A stretch of DNA of 64,000 nt. Origin: Polaribacter sp. IC073. Its GTDB lineage: Bacteria > Bacteroidota > Bacteroidia > Flavobacteriales > Flavobacteriaceae. The notes under the pieces are model-generated. The model did no database searches. It had not been told where the DNA came from and was given only the letters and a program-made list of their open reading frames with translations. Below, one piece after another: positions 44,780 to 53,820 of this stretch. The stretch covers positions 248,001 through 312,000 of the forward strand of contig NZ_VORS01000005.1 in the NCBI RefSeq assembly GCF_007997075.1, written 5' to 3'. Made by a program: the position numbers and the translations under genes. The first letter of the stretch is position 1. Every line of letters starts with the position of its first letter.

Positions 44780-45032
44780 AAAAAATCTTAGAAGTTTCTA
44801 ACACCTGTGAGGTTTTATATTTGAAAAGCAATTTCTTCTTTTAAGGAAAAAAAATCGTTGGCAAACAGGTTCGCGAGAGCGATTGAAACGGCATCCTTTT
44901 TAAATAGAAACAGGTAATTTATTTTAAATATTGAGATTGCTAAGGTCTAGAACTAAGTAAAATTTCTGATGAGACCTTTAAAAAGATATAGTGTAAAGCG
45001 CGGTTTTTTATTTTAAAAATACGCCAAAGCAA
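44780..45032. other. Intergenic gap
   Basis: About 250 bp between the small membrane ORF and the aminotransferase terminator. It contains a stretch GCGATTGAAACGGCATCC (about 44879-44896) and inverted AAGGTCT/AGACCTT arms (44942-44978), reported as a finding. Confidence 0.5.
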
Positions 45033-45062
45033 AAAAAAATCCATCTAAAAATAGATGGATTT
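45032..45062 (-). terminator. Terminator of the aminotransferase gene
   Basis: AAATCCATCTA (45037-45047) pairs with TAGATGGATTT (45052-45062) around a 4-A loop; the preceding A-run is a U-run for minus-strand transcripts. Confidence 0.85.
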
Positions 45063-45081
45063 ATAATTTATATAGTGAGAA

Positions 45082-46275
45082 TTAGTTCTCACTTAAGACT
45101 TCTTTGATTCTTTTAATTGCTTCGCGTAGCTGTAATTCTGATGCTGCATAAGACATTCTAATGCAATTTGGTGCACCAAAAGCATCTCCTGTAACTGTTG
45201 CAACATTTGCTTTTTCTAAAATAAATAAAGAAAAGTCATTTGCGTTTTCGATTTTTACACCGTCAATGGTTTTTCCAAAGAATGCAGAAATATCTGGGAA
45301 TACATAAAATGCACCTTCCGGAACGTTTACGTTAAAACCATCTATTTCTCTTAACAAACCAACAACAATATTTCTACGTGTTTTAAATTCATCTACCATG
45401 TATTGAATTTTAGAAACTGGTGCTAAAACAGCGGTAATTGCAGCCCTTTGTGCAATACAATTTGCGCCAGAGGTAATTTGCCCTTGCATTTTTGTACATG
45501 CTTTGGCAATCCATTCTGGTGCGCCGATGTAACCAATTCTCCAACCTGTCATTGCAAATGCTTTTGCAAGACCGTTTACAGTAATGGTTCTGTCATACAT
45601 GCTTTCAATGGCAGCAAAACTAAATGGTTTTGCACCATAGTTTATGTGCTCGTAAATTTCATCTGATAAAATAAATATCTGCGGATGCTTTTCTAAAACG
45701 GCAGCCAATGCTCTATATTCTTCTTCACTGTACATAGAACCACTAGGGTTGTTTGGTGAGTTAAAGAAGATCATTTTTGTTTTTGGCGTAATTGCGCGCT
45801 CTAATTGTGCTGGCGTAATTTTAAAATCGTCATCTATAGAAGATGGAATTTCAACATATTTTGCTTCACTTAAAATAGCAATTGCAGAATAACTAACCCA
45901 ATAAGGTGCTGGTAATAAAACTTCGTCTCCTGGGTTTAATAAGACCTGCGCAATATTTGCGATAGATTGTTTTGCTCCGGTAGAAACTACAATTTGATTT
46001 GGTGTATATGTTAAATTATTATCGCGCTTAAACTTTGTGCAAATCGCTTCTTTTAACTCTACATACCCGTCTACTGGAGAATACGAATTGTAATTTTGAT
46101 TGATTGCTTCTATTGCAGCGTCTTTTATAAAGTCTGGTGTGTTAAAGTCTGGTTCTCCTAAACTCAAACTAATAATATCTTTTCCAGCTGCTTTTAATTC
46201 TCTTGCTTTGGCAGCCATTGCTAAAGTTTGAGATACAGGTAAACTGTTAATTCTGTCCGATAGTGGATGTTTCAT
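45082..46275 (-). CDS. Class I PLP-dependent aminotransferase (aspartate aminotransferase-like)
   Basis: 397 residues, type I-gamma aspartate/prephenate aminotransferase family. SLGEPDFNTPDFIKDAA, NYNSYSPVDGYVELKEAI, NSPNNPSGSMYSEEEY, the PLP lysine in VNGLAKAFAMTGWRIGYIG, and the C-terminal arginine in CIRMSYAAS. It exchanges amino groups between aspartate (or a related amino acid) and 2-oxoglutarate in the cytoplasm. The fatty acid desaturase gene precedes it by 25 bp on the same strand, so both may be co-transcribed. Confidence 0.9.
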   Translation of the reverse strand: MKHPLSDRINSLPVSQTLAMAAKARELKAAGKDIISLSLGEPDFNTPDFIKDAAIEAINQNYNSYSPVDGYVELKEAICTKFKRDNNLTYTPNQIVVSTGAKQSIANIAQVLLNPGDEVLLPAPYWVSYSAIAILSEAKYVEIPSSIDDDFKITPAQLERAITPKTKMIFFNSPNNPSGSMYSEEEYRALAAVLEKHPQIFILSDEIYEHINYGAKPFSFAAIESMYDRTITVNGLAKAFAMTGWRIGYIGAPEWIAKACTKMQGQITSGANCIAQRAAITAVLAPVSKIQYMVDEFKTRRNIVVGLLREIDGFNVNVPEGAFYVFPDISAFFGKTIDGVKIENANDFSLFILEKANVATVTGDAFGAPNCIRMSYAASELQLREAIKRIKEVLSEN

Positions 46276-46299
46276 TGTACTGTTAGTTGTGTGTTGTTT

Positions 46300-47391
46300 T
46301 TATGCTAATTCAGGTTTTTGCCCTAAAACTCCTAAATGCCTAAAATGTTCTACAATGGCTTTACGCATGGTTTCGTATTCATTATATGGCAAATTAAATT
46401 CGATGGCAGTTTCTTTTACAATTTTAGCTAATTTATCATAATGTACATGAGAAATGTGCGGAAAAATATGATGTTCAACTTGATGATTTAAACCACCAGT
46501 ATAGAAATTTACTAACCAATTGCTAGGAGCAAAGTTAGAAGTTGTATATAATTGATGGACTGCCCAAGTGTGTTCTAAATTACCGTCTTTATCTGGAATT
46601 GGCATTTCTGTATTTGGTACGATATGTGCCAATTGAAAAACCAAACTTAGAATCATACCAGCTGTATAGTGCATTACAAAAAAGCCGATAATTATTTTCC
46701 ACCATGCCACATCTAAAACTAATAAAGGTAAGACAATCCAAAGGGCATAATAGGCAACTTTAGAAACAACCAACTTTGTCCATTCTGTTGTAGGATTTGG
46801 AAATTTACCATAAGATAATTTTCTTTTTAAATACCGGTGCATTTGCTTAATATCTGTAGTAATAGCCCAGTTAATTGTTAACAAACCGTATAAGAAGATA
46901 GAATAATATTTTTGAAGTTTATGAATTTTCAACCATTTAGAATGTAGCGAAAAACGAATAATTCTTCCGGCATCTATATCTTCATCATGGTCTTTTATAT
47001 TTGTAAATGTATGGTGTAAAACATTGTGTTGTACCTTCCAGTTATACACATTTCCAGCTAAAATATAAATACTGCTTCCCATTAACTTATTTACCCATTT
47101 TCTTTTAGAAAACGATTCATGATTAGCATCGTGCATTACATTCATACCAACACCAGCCATTCCTATTCCTGTTAAAATCATTAGTAAACCCATTGCCCAC
47201 TGTGGCATAGAAACGGTTAGCACTAATATAAACGGAATTAGAAATAAAGAAAACATAATAATTGCTTTGGTATACAATTTCCAGTTTCCTGTTCTTTTTA
47301 ACTCGTTTTCTTTGAAATAAGTATTTACTCTTTTATTTAGAGTTCGAAAGAATTTAGCCTTATCTACTCTTGAGAAATTTATTGTTTTCAT
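46300..47391 (-). CDS. Membrane fatty acid desaturase
   Basis: 363 residues with four or so membrane helices (two near 45-85, two near 210-250) and the three histidine boxes of the acyl-lipid desaturase family: HDANHES (about 108-114), HNVLHH (about 145-150) and HQVEHH (about 310-315). The di-iron centre inserts a double bond in membrane lipid acyl chains, perhaps a front-end desaturase given HxxxH/HxxHH and the QxxHH-like last box. Such enzymes help cold adaptation, fitting a marine host. Confidence 0.9.
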   Translation of the reverse strand: MKTINFSRVDKAKFFRTLNKRVNTYFKENELKRTGNWKLYTKAIIMFSLFLIPFILVLTVSMPQWAMGLLMILTGIGMAGVGMNVMHDANHESFSKRKWVNKLMGSSIYILAGNVYNWKVQHNVLHHTFTNIKDHDEDIDAGRIIRFSLHSKWLKIHKLQKYYSIFLYGLLTINWAITTDIKQMHRYLKRKLSYGKFPNPTTEWTKLVVSKVAYYALWIVLPLLVLDVAWWKIIIGFFVMHYTAGMILSLVFQLAHIVPNTEMPIPDKDGNLEHTWAVHQLYTTSNFAPSNWLVNFYTGGLNHQVEHHIFPHISHVHYDKLAKIVKETAIEFNLPYNEYETMRKAIVEHFRHLGVLGQKPELA

Positions 47392-47514
47392 TCAGTATTT
47401 TAATATTGAGTTGCAAAAATAATCTTTTTGAATTTGCTTTTTATGATAAACGTCAGTTTTTGTTACGAATTGTTTGTAAACTATAACTATTTTTGCAAAT
47501 CAAACATTACTTAG

Positions 47515-48144
47515 ATGGATATCATTCACAAATATTTTAAAGATTTATCAGAAACACAAGTTCAACAATTTAACAAGTTACAAGAGTTGTACCAAGATTG
47601 GAATTTGAAAATAAATGTTGTTTCAAGAAAAGATATAGACGAATTATATCTACGCCATGTTTTACATTCTTTAGGAATAGCAAAAGTGGTGCAGTTTAAA
47701 CCAGGGTCTAAAGTGTTAGATGTTGGTACAGGTGGTGGTTTTCCTGGTATTCCGTTGGCCATTTTATTTCCAGAAACTCAGTTTCACTTGGTAGATTCTA
47801 TCGGTAAAAAGATAAAAGTTGTCAATGAAGTTGTAGAAGGTTTAGGTTTAGAAAATGTAAAAACAACCAATGGCAGAGTAGAAGAAGTGAAAGATACGTA
47901 TGATTTTATTGTAAGTAGAGCCGTGGCACAAATGGAAACTTTTGTGGGGTGGACTAAAGGTAGAATTGCTAAAAAACAAAATCACGATTTAAAAAACGGA
48001 ATTTTATATTTAAAAGGTGGTGATTTATCTGAAGAATTAAAATTATATACGTCTGCTACCATTTATGATTTAACAGATTATTTCGAAGAAGATTTTTACG
48101 AAACCAAAAAAGTGGTTCATTTAGGGATGAAGTTTAAAGGCTAA
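47515..48144 (+). CDS. rsmG: 16S rRNA (guanine-527-N7)-methyltransferase RsmG
   Basis: 209 residues, normal length. WNLKINVVSRKDIDELYLRH, SAM loop VLDVGTGGGFPGIPLAI, FHLVDSIGKKIKVV, and DFIVSRAVAQ with the catalytic region. It methylates G527 of 16S rRNA. TATTTTTG at 47488-47495 is a likely -7 box. It is transcribed alone, with a terminator after it. Confidence 0.93.
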   Translation: MDIIHKYFKDLSETQVQQFNKLQELYQDWNLKINVVSRKDIDELYLRHVLHSLGIAKVVQFKPGSKVLDVGTGGGFPGIPLAILFPETQFHLVDSIGKKIKVVNEVVEGLGLENVKTTNGRVEEVKDTYDFIVSRAVAQMETFVGWTKGRIAKKQNHDLKNGILYLKGGDLSEELKLYTSATIYDLTDYFEEDFYETKKVVHLGMKFKG

Positions 48145-48194
48145 TACTTTAAAGTAACCTTTAGAAGTCTTCGATAAAAAAGAAAATTTATATA

Positions 48195-48222
48195 AAAGAT
48201 GCACTTTCTAGTGCATCTTTTA
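48195..48222 (+). terminator. Rho-independent terminator of rsmG
   Basis: AAAGATGCACT (48195-48205) pairs with AGTGCATCTTT (48210-48220) around the loop TTCT. Confidence 0.8.
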
Positions 48223-48271
48223 TATTTTAAACATATTTTTTGAAGTACTTTTATACTTACTAAAGTTGTGT

Positions 48272-48973
48272 TTAGCAGATTAACAATAACCTGCTTTGTC
48301 CTGTTTTTTCCTTTGGTGCTCGATGCAAACAAGGTAAGACTTTACTTTTAGGATGATCGATTGCCAACTTCCATAAATGACCAACTCCTAATTGAATTGG
48401 TTTTGCACTTAATTTAGCTTGATAATGTAAATCAAAGAAAAACTCTGTCAAAAATTCTTCAAAACCTTCCCCCTCTTCTTCTCCATATAATTTTTTAAGT
48501 TCTGCTCGTATTTCGGGATTAAGGATTTTTTGAATGGCTTGAGAATTTGGCAATATTTCACTTGATTCGCCAATGTACGTGCATAAAAACGTGTCGGTTG
48601 GTATTGGAGAACGGTCTACATGAAAAGAATAAACATCGGTAGGAAAAAAGGGGAAAGCATCATCTCTGTCGTAATTTTTTATGATATTAAGAGTTGGGGA
48701 TGCACCATGTTTTTTTAATAGTTTCATGTCATTTAAAAGAAGATTACGAGCAAGTTGCCCTTGTTCACTTAATTGTAGTTCAAGAAGTTCTTCTGGGTGA
48801 AGTTCTGCTATATTTTCATTTTGTGTTCCCTTTTTAACAATTTCAGAAAAATCACCTCTTAATTTACGCTCCCAGCGCATTGCATTTATTTCTCCATGAA
48901 ATGGCGAAGAAATTAGGTCTTTAAAATTGGTTACATTCTGAATTTGATTCTCGGTGTGAGCTAAATCGATCAT
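48272..48973 (-). CDS. DUF1826-like protein (tentative)
   Basis: 233 residues. The features DVYSFHVDRSPIPTDTFLCT, GESSEILPNS, GVGHLWKLA and a late LHRAPKEKTGQSRLLLI fit DUF1826, a family with a 2-oxoglutarate-oxygenase-like barrel with H-x-D and a distal histidine. The family match is from memory of these motifs and uncertain. No operon partner is visible; glsA lies 70 bp upstream on the same strand. Confidence 0.55.
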   Translation of the reverse strand: MIDLAHTENQIQNVTNFKDLISSPFHGEINAMRWERKLRGDFSEIVKKGTQNENIAELHPEELLELQLSEQGQLARNLLLNDMKLLKKHGASPTLNIIKNYDRDDAFPFFPTDVYSFHVDRSPIPTDTFLCTYIGESSEILPNSQAIQKILNPEIRAELKKLYGEEEGEGFEEFLTEFFFDLHYQAKLSAKPIQLGVGHLWKLAIDHPKSKVLPCLHRAPKEKTGQSRLLLIC

Positions 48974-49043
48974 AATAATGGGTGACTTTAATACTAATAT
49001 GAAATCATTTTTAGGACTTGTTATGTTTTTTTTGATAAAATTC

Positions 49044-49964
49044 TTAAAAAATAGAAGAAGCAGTTTTTGTTGTAAACTTTTCTAAAAACAACATTCCTTT
49101 GTAAGAATTTCCTTTTTCGTTTAATTTCGGACTCCAAACTGTCATACAGAATTTATCTGGATGAATAGCAATAATACCGCCACCGACACCACTTTTTCCT
49201 GGCAAACCAACACGAAAAGCAAACTCGCCAGATTCATCATAAAAACCACAAGTAAGCATTACTGCATTTATCCTTTTTGCTTCATTCATAGTAAGTATTC
49301 TTTTTCCTTTTACAGTTGTATAAAAATCGTCAGCTAAATATAAAAAGATTTGAGAAAGCTCTTTACAGTTCATTTCTAAGGAACAGATATGAAAGTAGAA
49401 ATCTAAGACATCATCAACATTATTCTTAATGTTTCCAAAAGATTTTATAAAATTACACAAAGCAACATTTCTAAAACCAACACTTTTTTCTGATTGTGCA
49501 ACTTTCTCATTGTAGCTTAAAGAGGTATTGTTAGAAATCTCTTTACAAAAATTCAAAAAATCTTCTTTCGGATTTTCTAAATGACTCAATAAAACATCAC
49601 AAACTACAAGTGCACCAGAATTTATAAACGGATTTCTAGGTTTTCCTAAATCTGCTTCTAATTGTAAAAGTGAGTTAAAAGGGTTTCCAGAAGGCTCTAC
49701 GTCAACTCTTTTCCATAACGGTTCCCCTTCTAATTTGTAAGCGAAGGTTAATGACAATATTTTAGCAATACTTTGTATGGAAAATTTCTTTTCAAAATCA
49801 CCCACTCCAAAACTTTCTTTATTGATGGTTGTAATGTTTATCCCTAAATTATCAGGAGCTACAAATGCCAACTCAGGAATATAATCCGCTATTTTCCCTG
49901 TATCTTCAACATCTTTTAAATCTAAATAAATGTCTTCAATTATTTTTTTATAGTTTTCCATCAA
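49044..49964 (-). CDS. glsA: Glutaminase
   Basis: 306 residues of the serine-dependent beta-lactamase-fold glutaminase family. Catalytic SxxK in FSIQSIAKILSLTFAYKL; NPFINSGALVVCDVL, EKVAQSEKSVGFRNVALCNF and VMLTCGFYDESGEFAFRVGL; the end motif GVGGGIIAIHPDKFCMTVWS is well kept. It hydrolyses glutamine to glutamate and ammonia. The start at MMENYKK could equally be the second ATG, one codon later. Confidence 0.93.
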   Translation of the reverse strand: MMENYKKIIEDIYLDLKDVEDTGKIADYIPELAFVAPDNLGINITTINKESFGVGDFEKKFSIQSIAKILSLTFAYKLEGEPLWKRVDVEPSGNPFNSLLQLEADLGKPRNPFINSGALVVCDVLLSHLENPKEDFLNFCKEISNNTSLSYNEKVAQSEKSVGFRNVALCNFIKSFGNIKNNVDDVLDFYFHICSLEMNCKELSQIFLYLADDFYTTVKGKRILTMNEAKRINAVMLTCGFYDESGEFAFRVGLPGKSGVGGGIIAIHPDKFCMTVWSPKLNEKGNSYKGMLFLEKFTTKTASSIF

Positions 49965-50342
49965 TAATTTAATATTTGTGCAACAAACTTATAAAAAAAT
50001 ACTTTTATGAAATAATGGAAAATAACAATTCAAAATTTTATTATCCATTTAAAATTAAAAGAATTTTTCGTAGCAAAAAAAAACAATGGGAAAAAAGCAA
50101 TTAGAAAGTTATTTCTATAGAAAAGTACATCTCAATTTATTGTTCGCACTAATCTTAGAAGAATTTTCCTCAAAATTTTTATGAACTCGCCCTCATTTTT
50201 ACAAGCATAAAAAAAAAGGTAAGAACGATTAGCATAAAATGGATTCAGTTTAAATAGCATTTTGAAATAAAATTACATTTCTTTTTCGTAAAACACTGCG
50301 AATATTCAGTATATTAGTTGGGACTAATTAATATATTAAAAG
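49965..50342. other. Intergenic gap
   Basis: About 380 bp of very AT-rich sequence between divergent glsA and the small membrane protein pair. It should hold both promoters; no exact consensus was found. An inverted repeat ATATTAGT/ACTAAT lies at about 50311-50330. Confidence 0.5.
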
Positions 50343-50513
50343 ATGAAAATTTTTATTTTAAAGTGGTATCCAATTATTTTGGCATTCCTTTGTTTATTAT
50401 ACTCCGTAGGATATGGCTTATTAGGCATGACAGATGAAGCTCAATACTCAGCACATTGGCCAGGTACAATATTATTGTTTGCAATAGCAATTAGACAAAG
50501 AAGAACCAAATGA
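50343..50513 (+). CDS. Small membrane protein (56 residues)
   Basis: Begins MKIFILKWYPIILAFLCLLY with one clear hydrophobic helix; a second hydrophobic stretch (PGTILLFAIAI) precedes the basic tail RQRRTK. Two membrane spans are likely. Its stop overlaps the start of the next small gene (ATGA), which supports translation of both. No family recognised. Confidence 0.6.
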   Translation: MKIFILKWYPIILAFLCLLYSVGYGLLGMTDEAQYSAHWPGTILLFAIAIRQRRTK

Positions 50514-50632
50514 GTATAGGATTTTTTATAGTAGGGGGTATCATATTCTCGCTATATATAGGGCTAACCTTATGGAACATATATGTATCAAGCAAGAATA
50601 GTAAAAAAGAAAATTACCCAGACAAAAAGTAA
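50510..50632 (+). CDS. Small membrane protein (40 residues)
   Basis: MSIGFFIVGGIIFSLYIGLT forms one transmembrane helix followed by LWNIYVSSKNSKKENYPDKK, a basic cytoplasmic-type tail. It is coupled to the preceding 56-residue gene by a four-base ATGA overlap. Together they look like subunits of a small membrane complex. Function unknown. Confidence 0.55.
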   Translation: MSIGFFIVGGIIFSLYIGLTLWNIYVSSKNSKKENYPDKK

Positions 50633-50815
50633 AAGGTAGTTTTTTCGTTTTTAGGTATCGTTGCAGGCTAATTTAGTTTGCAACGAACTAGCGCAATAAA
50701 ACCAACGAGTATTGTAAAGCTTTTTTTTTAGGTTGATAATGGTCTTGGATTATTGTAAAGCTTCCCGAAGATATTCTAAGGGTTCTAGCTTTGTTACAGA
50801 AAATTAGCTTATAAA

Positions 50816-50852
50816 GTAAAAAAGGAATTACATGTTGTAATTCCTTTTTTAC
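50816..50852. terminator. Strong bidirectional terminator
   Basis: A perfect 17-bp stem GTAAAAAAGGAATTACA (50816-50832) with its complement (50836-50852) and a 3-base loop; T-run on the plus strand and A-run for the minus strand. It separates the small membrane genes from lysS. Confidence 0.85.
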
Positions 50853-50861
50853 TGTTTTATC

Positions 50862-50940
50862 ATTCCTGCGAAGGCAGGAATCTAAACTTTATTTTTATGA
50901 GATTCCTCAATCGCTTAAAAAAGCTCATTTCGGAATGACA
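50862..50940. repeat. Second palindromic repeat family
   Basis: CATTCCTGCGAAGGCAGGAA at the left and GAGATTCCTCAATCGC ... GCTCATTTCGGAATGACA at the right; the latter part recurs at 54421-54462. The ends (TCATTCC / GGAATGA) are complementary. Confidence 0.65.
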
Positions 50941-50951
50941 GGCGTTGTATT

Positions 50952-52646
50952 TTATAAAAGCTCTACAAACAAACCTTCATCGGTTTTAGATACTTTGGCA
51001 ACATCTTTCTTTGTTAAACCTTTAATGGTTTTGTCCCATTTCTTGTTAGACAAACCAGATTGAATTTTTAAATCGTTTAAATCGATTTTTTCAGCTTTCG
51101 TAATAATTGCTAAAACGGTTTTTTCTTCATCGTTTAATTCTATAGAAGGTGCTTTTTTCTCTGGTCTCATTTGAGGAAAGAAAAGTACTTCTTGTATCGA
51201 TTGATTGTTGGTTAAGAACATAATTAAACGGTCCATTCCAATTCCCATACCAGATGTTGGTGGCATACCATATTCTAAAGCTCTTAAGAAATCTTCATCT
51301 ATAAATTCAGTCGCTTCATCATCTCCTTTTTGTGCTAATTTTAATTGATGCTCAAAACGTTCACGTTGGTCAATTGGGTCGTTTAATTCAGAATATGCAT
51401 TTGCAATTTCTTTACCACAAACCATTAACTCAAAACGCTCTGTTAATTCTGGGTTGTCTCTGTGTTCTTTACAAAGTGGAGACATTTCTTTCGGATAATC
51501 GGTAATAAAAGTTGGCTGAATGTAGTTTCCTTCACATTTTTCACCAAAAATTTCATCAATTAATTTTCCTTTCCCCATCGTTTCATCGACAGGAATATTC
51601 ATGCCTTTTGCAGCTTCTCTAATTTGATCCTCTGTTTTTCCATTAATGTCAAAACCAGTAAAATGTTTAATAGAATCTGCCATGGTTACTCTTGCGTATG
51701 GCGCTTTAAAGTCTATTTTGTGTTCACCAAAAGTAGCTTCAGAAGTTCCGTTTACCGCAATTGCACAATGCTCTAAAAGTTGCTCACAGAAATCCATCAT
51801 CCAATTGTAATCTTTGTACGAAACATAGATTTCCATGGCAGTAAATTCAGGATTATGCGTTCTGTCCATTCCTTCATTTCTAAAGTTTTTCGAGAATTCA
51901 TACACGCCATCAAAACCACCAACAATTAATCTTTTAAGATACAATTCATTCGCTATTCTCATGTACAACGGAATGTCTAAAGAATTGTGATGTGTTATAA
52001 AAGGTCTTGCTGCTGCACCACCAGGAATTGGTTGTAAAACCGGCGTTTCAACTTCAAAATAACCAGCGTCATTAAAGAAAGAACGCATGGCGTTAAACAA
52101 TTTTGTTCTCTTAATAAACACCTCTTTTACGTGCGGATTCACCACTAAATCTGCATACCGTTGTCTGTAACGCATCTCTGGGTCTGTAAAAGCGTCAAAA
52201 GTAACACCATCTTTTACTTTAGGCATTGGCAAAGGTTTTAACGCTTTACTCAATACTTTAAAAGATTTTACTTTTACGGTTTTCTCACCTACTTTAGTTG
52301 TAAATAATTCACCTTCAACCCCTATAAAATCACCTAAATCTAGTAATTTTTTAAAGACATCATTGTACAAAGTTTTATCTTCTCCGGCACAAATTTCATC
52401 TCTGTTAAAATAAAGCTGAATTCTACCTTCACCATCTTGCAACTGCGCAAAAGAAGCTTTTCCTTGAATATTTATAACCATTAAACGGCCTGCAATAACC
52501 ACCTGTTTACTTTCTGCGTAGTGCTCTTTTATTTCTTTCGAGTTAGTATCTACTGGAAATAAATCTGCAGGATACGGGTTGATCCCCAAATCTCTTAACT
52601 TTGCTAGCTTTTCTCTACGTACAACTTCTTGTTCTGATAATTGCAT
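50952..52646 (-). CDS. lysS: Lysyl-tRNA synthetase, class II
   Basis: 564 residues. OB-fold anticodon domain (about 55-150, VVIAGRLMVINIQGKASFAQ), then the class II motifs: FRNEGMDRTHNPEFTAMEIY (motif 2 region) and TSGMGIGMDRLIMFLTNN (motif 3). The C-terminal about 60 residues (LNDEEKTVLAIITKAEKIDL onward) are an extension beyond the usual about 500-residue length, found in many Bacteroidota LysRS. It charges tRNA-Lys. The promoter at 52680-52709 fits well. Confidence 0.95.
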   Translation of the reverse strand: MQLSEQEVVRREKLAKLRDLGINPYPADLFPVDTNSKEIKEHYAESKQVVIAGRLMVINIQGKASFAQLQDGEGRIQLYFNRDEICAGEDKTLYNDVFKKLLDLGDFIGVEGELFTTKVGEKTVKVKSFKVLSKALKPLPMPKVKDGVTFDAFTDPEMRYRQRYADLVVNPHVKEVFIKRTKLFNAMRSFFNDAGYFEVETPVLQPIPGGAAARPFITHHNSLDIPLYMRIANELYLKRLIVGGFDGVYEFSKNFRNEGMDRTHNPEFTAMEIYVSYKDYNWMMDFCEQLLEHCAIAVNGTSEATFGEHKIDFKAPYARVTMADSIKHFTGFDINGKTEDQIREAAKGMNIPVDETMGKGKLIDEIFGEKCEGNYIQPTFITDYPKEMSPLCKEHRDNPELTERFELMVCGKEIANAYSELNDPIDQRERFEHQLKLAQKGDDEATEFIDEDFLRALEYGMPPTSGMGIGMDRLIMFLTNNQSIQEVLFFPQMRPEKKAPSIELNDEEKTVLAIITKAEKIDLNDLKIQSGLSNKKWDKTIKGLTKKDVAKVSKTDEGLFVELL

Positions 52647-52679
52647 TTCTTATATATTAGTGATAATTTTTAAAGACTG

Positions 52680-52709
52680 CAAAGATACAACGTTATAATA
52701 ATTTGGCAA
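52680..52709 (-). promoter_or_regulatory. lysS promoter (Bacteroidota consensus)
   Basis: On the minus strand TTG (52709-52707), 19 bp, TATCTTTG (52687-52680), an exact match to TTG-N19-TAnnTTTG, 34 bp before the start codon at 52646. Confidence 0.8.
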
Positions 52710-52740
52710 TTGAAGATTTCGATAAAATAAGAATATTTTA

Positions 52741-52770
52741 TTGTAGATATCATAAAACGTTGTATATTTG
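52741..52770 (+). promoter_or_regulatory. Promoter of the candidate small RNA
   Basis: TTG (52741-52743), 19 bp, TATATTTG (52763-52770), again an exact consensus match. It faces away from lysS and has no protein gene downstream, only the structured region 52774-52883. Confidence 0.75.
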
Positions 52771-52773
52771 CCC

Positions 52774-52883
52774 GCTACTTTTTGTTGAAGTAGCATTTAG
52801 TTGTGTTGTTTGGCACTTTATAAAAAGTGTCGTGGTTTTGTTAACCAATGGAAAGCTTCCCTTAAATGGGACGCTTTTTTTTT
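52774..52883 (+). ncRNA. Candidate small non-coding RNA of about 105 nt
   Basis: Downstream of an exact promoter lie four hairpins in series: GCTACTT/AAGTAGC (52774-52794, 7 bp), GGCACTTT/AAAGTGTC (52812-52831, 8 bp), TGGTT/AACCA (52833-52847), and a terminator with stem AAAGCTTCCC against GGGACGCTTT (52852-52877, one mismatch) followed by a T-run to 52883. No convincing ORF fits. The transcription start is assumed at about 52776-52778, so the 5' base of the first stem may not be included. Could be a lineage-specific regulator (6S- or Flavo-1-like RNAs come to mind), but I could not match a family. Confidence 0.6.
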
Positions 52884-53187
52884 GCTCTTTATTTTTTTTT
52901 GAAGCTACTTCCAGCTTTCCGCACTCGCTTTTTTTATTCAGAAATAGCATAAAAAAGAGCTCAAACAAATGCTTCAATCTGGGCTAAACATTTTTACGAG
53001 CGTACTTAAAAGACGTAAAAGAAGACCAAGTAATTGTTTCAATCATAGAAATACTAAACCGGTGAAGACCTATTTTAAATTTTAGTTTCTTTTTATCAAT
53101 GAAATAGAAATATAACAAACAAATTGCTTCAAGATTTTTCCTCACAATTACACATTATAAAAGATGTTTTCTATGTGTTTTAAGGCA
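52884..53187. other. Intergenic gap
   Basis: About 300 bp after the small RNA, downstream of the DUF456 gene on the minus strand. GCTACTT from the RNA recurs at about 52904. A minus-strand terminator for the DUF456 gene is expected but not clear. Confidence 0.4.
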
Positions 53188-53688
53188 TCAGAAAAACTCA
53201 CTTTTAAATTCCCAAAACTTCCTCAAAAATAAAATAACAAATACAAAAGCCACAGCAAACTCAATCGTTGCAGAAGCTAACAAACCAATAAAAGACCCAA
53301 ATGACGCTTTTATAGCTCTTTTTCTATCGGATGTATCATATATTAATTCTCCAATAAATGCACCTAAAAAAGCACCAATTAAGATTCCAAACGGAATAGG
53401 AGTAAGCAAACCTACAATTAAACCAATGGTGGTTCCATAAACGCCATATTTACTTCCGCCAAAACGTTTCGCACCAATTGCAGGAATTATATAATCTAGC
53501 AGCGATATAAGGAGTGCAATGGCTAAAGTAATTCCTAAGAAAGTCCAATTCATAGGAATTACAGTCGTAAAATGTAAAACTAATAAGCCAAACCAACCCG
53601 TTAAACAACCTGGTAGAATTGGTAGAAAAGAACCTATAATTCCTAGAAGTACCAAAAGAAAGCCAATAATTAGTAAGAAAATATCCAT
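53188..53688 (-). CDS. DUF456 membrane protein
   Basis: 166 residues with four or more hydrophobic helices (MDIFLLIIGFLLVLLGIIGS at the start) and the DUF456 glycine-rich pattern: GVYGTTIGLIVGLLTPIPFG, ILIGAFLGAFIGELI. DUF456 proteins are integral membrane proteins of unknown role. It stands alone, divergent to blaI. Confidence 0.9.
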   Translation of the reverse strand: MDIFLLIIGFLLVLLGIIGSFLPILPGCLTGWFGLLVLHFTTVIPMNWTFLGITLAIALLISLLDYIIPAIGAKRFGGSKYGVYGTTIGLIVGLLTPIPFGILIGAFLGAFIGELIYDTSDRKRAIKASFGSFIGLLASATIEFAVAFVFVILFLRKFWEFKSEFF

Positions 53689-53820
53689 CGTTTTTTTTGT
53701 TATCGAGAACTTAATATAAAATACTTCTTTTTAAAGTTTGAGATTGTTTCGTCCTTCGCAATACTATAGTTCATTCTTTAATACAACAAAAGTACAAAAC
53801 CTTTGTTACAGTAAATTTAC

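Noticed and set aside
52703..52987. 94-codon plus-strand frame (and the 75-codon frame on the other strand) near lysS
   Set aside because: Composition is odd (Phe/Cys-rich) and the frames overlap a promoter and a strong terminator hairpin; better explained as a non-coding RNA region.
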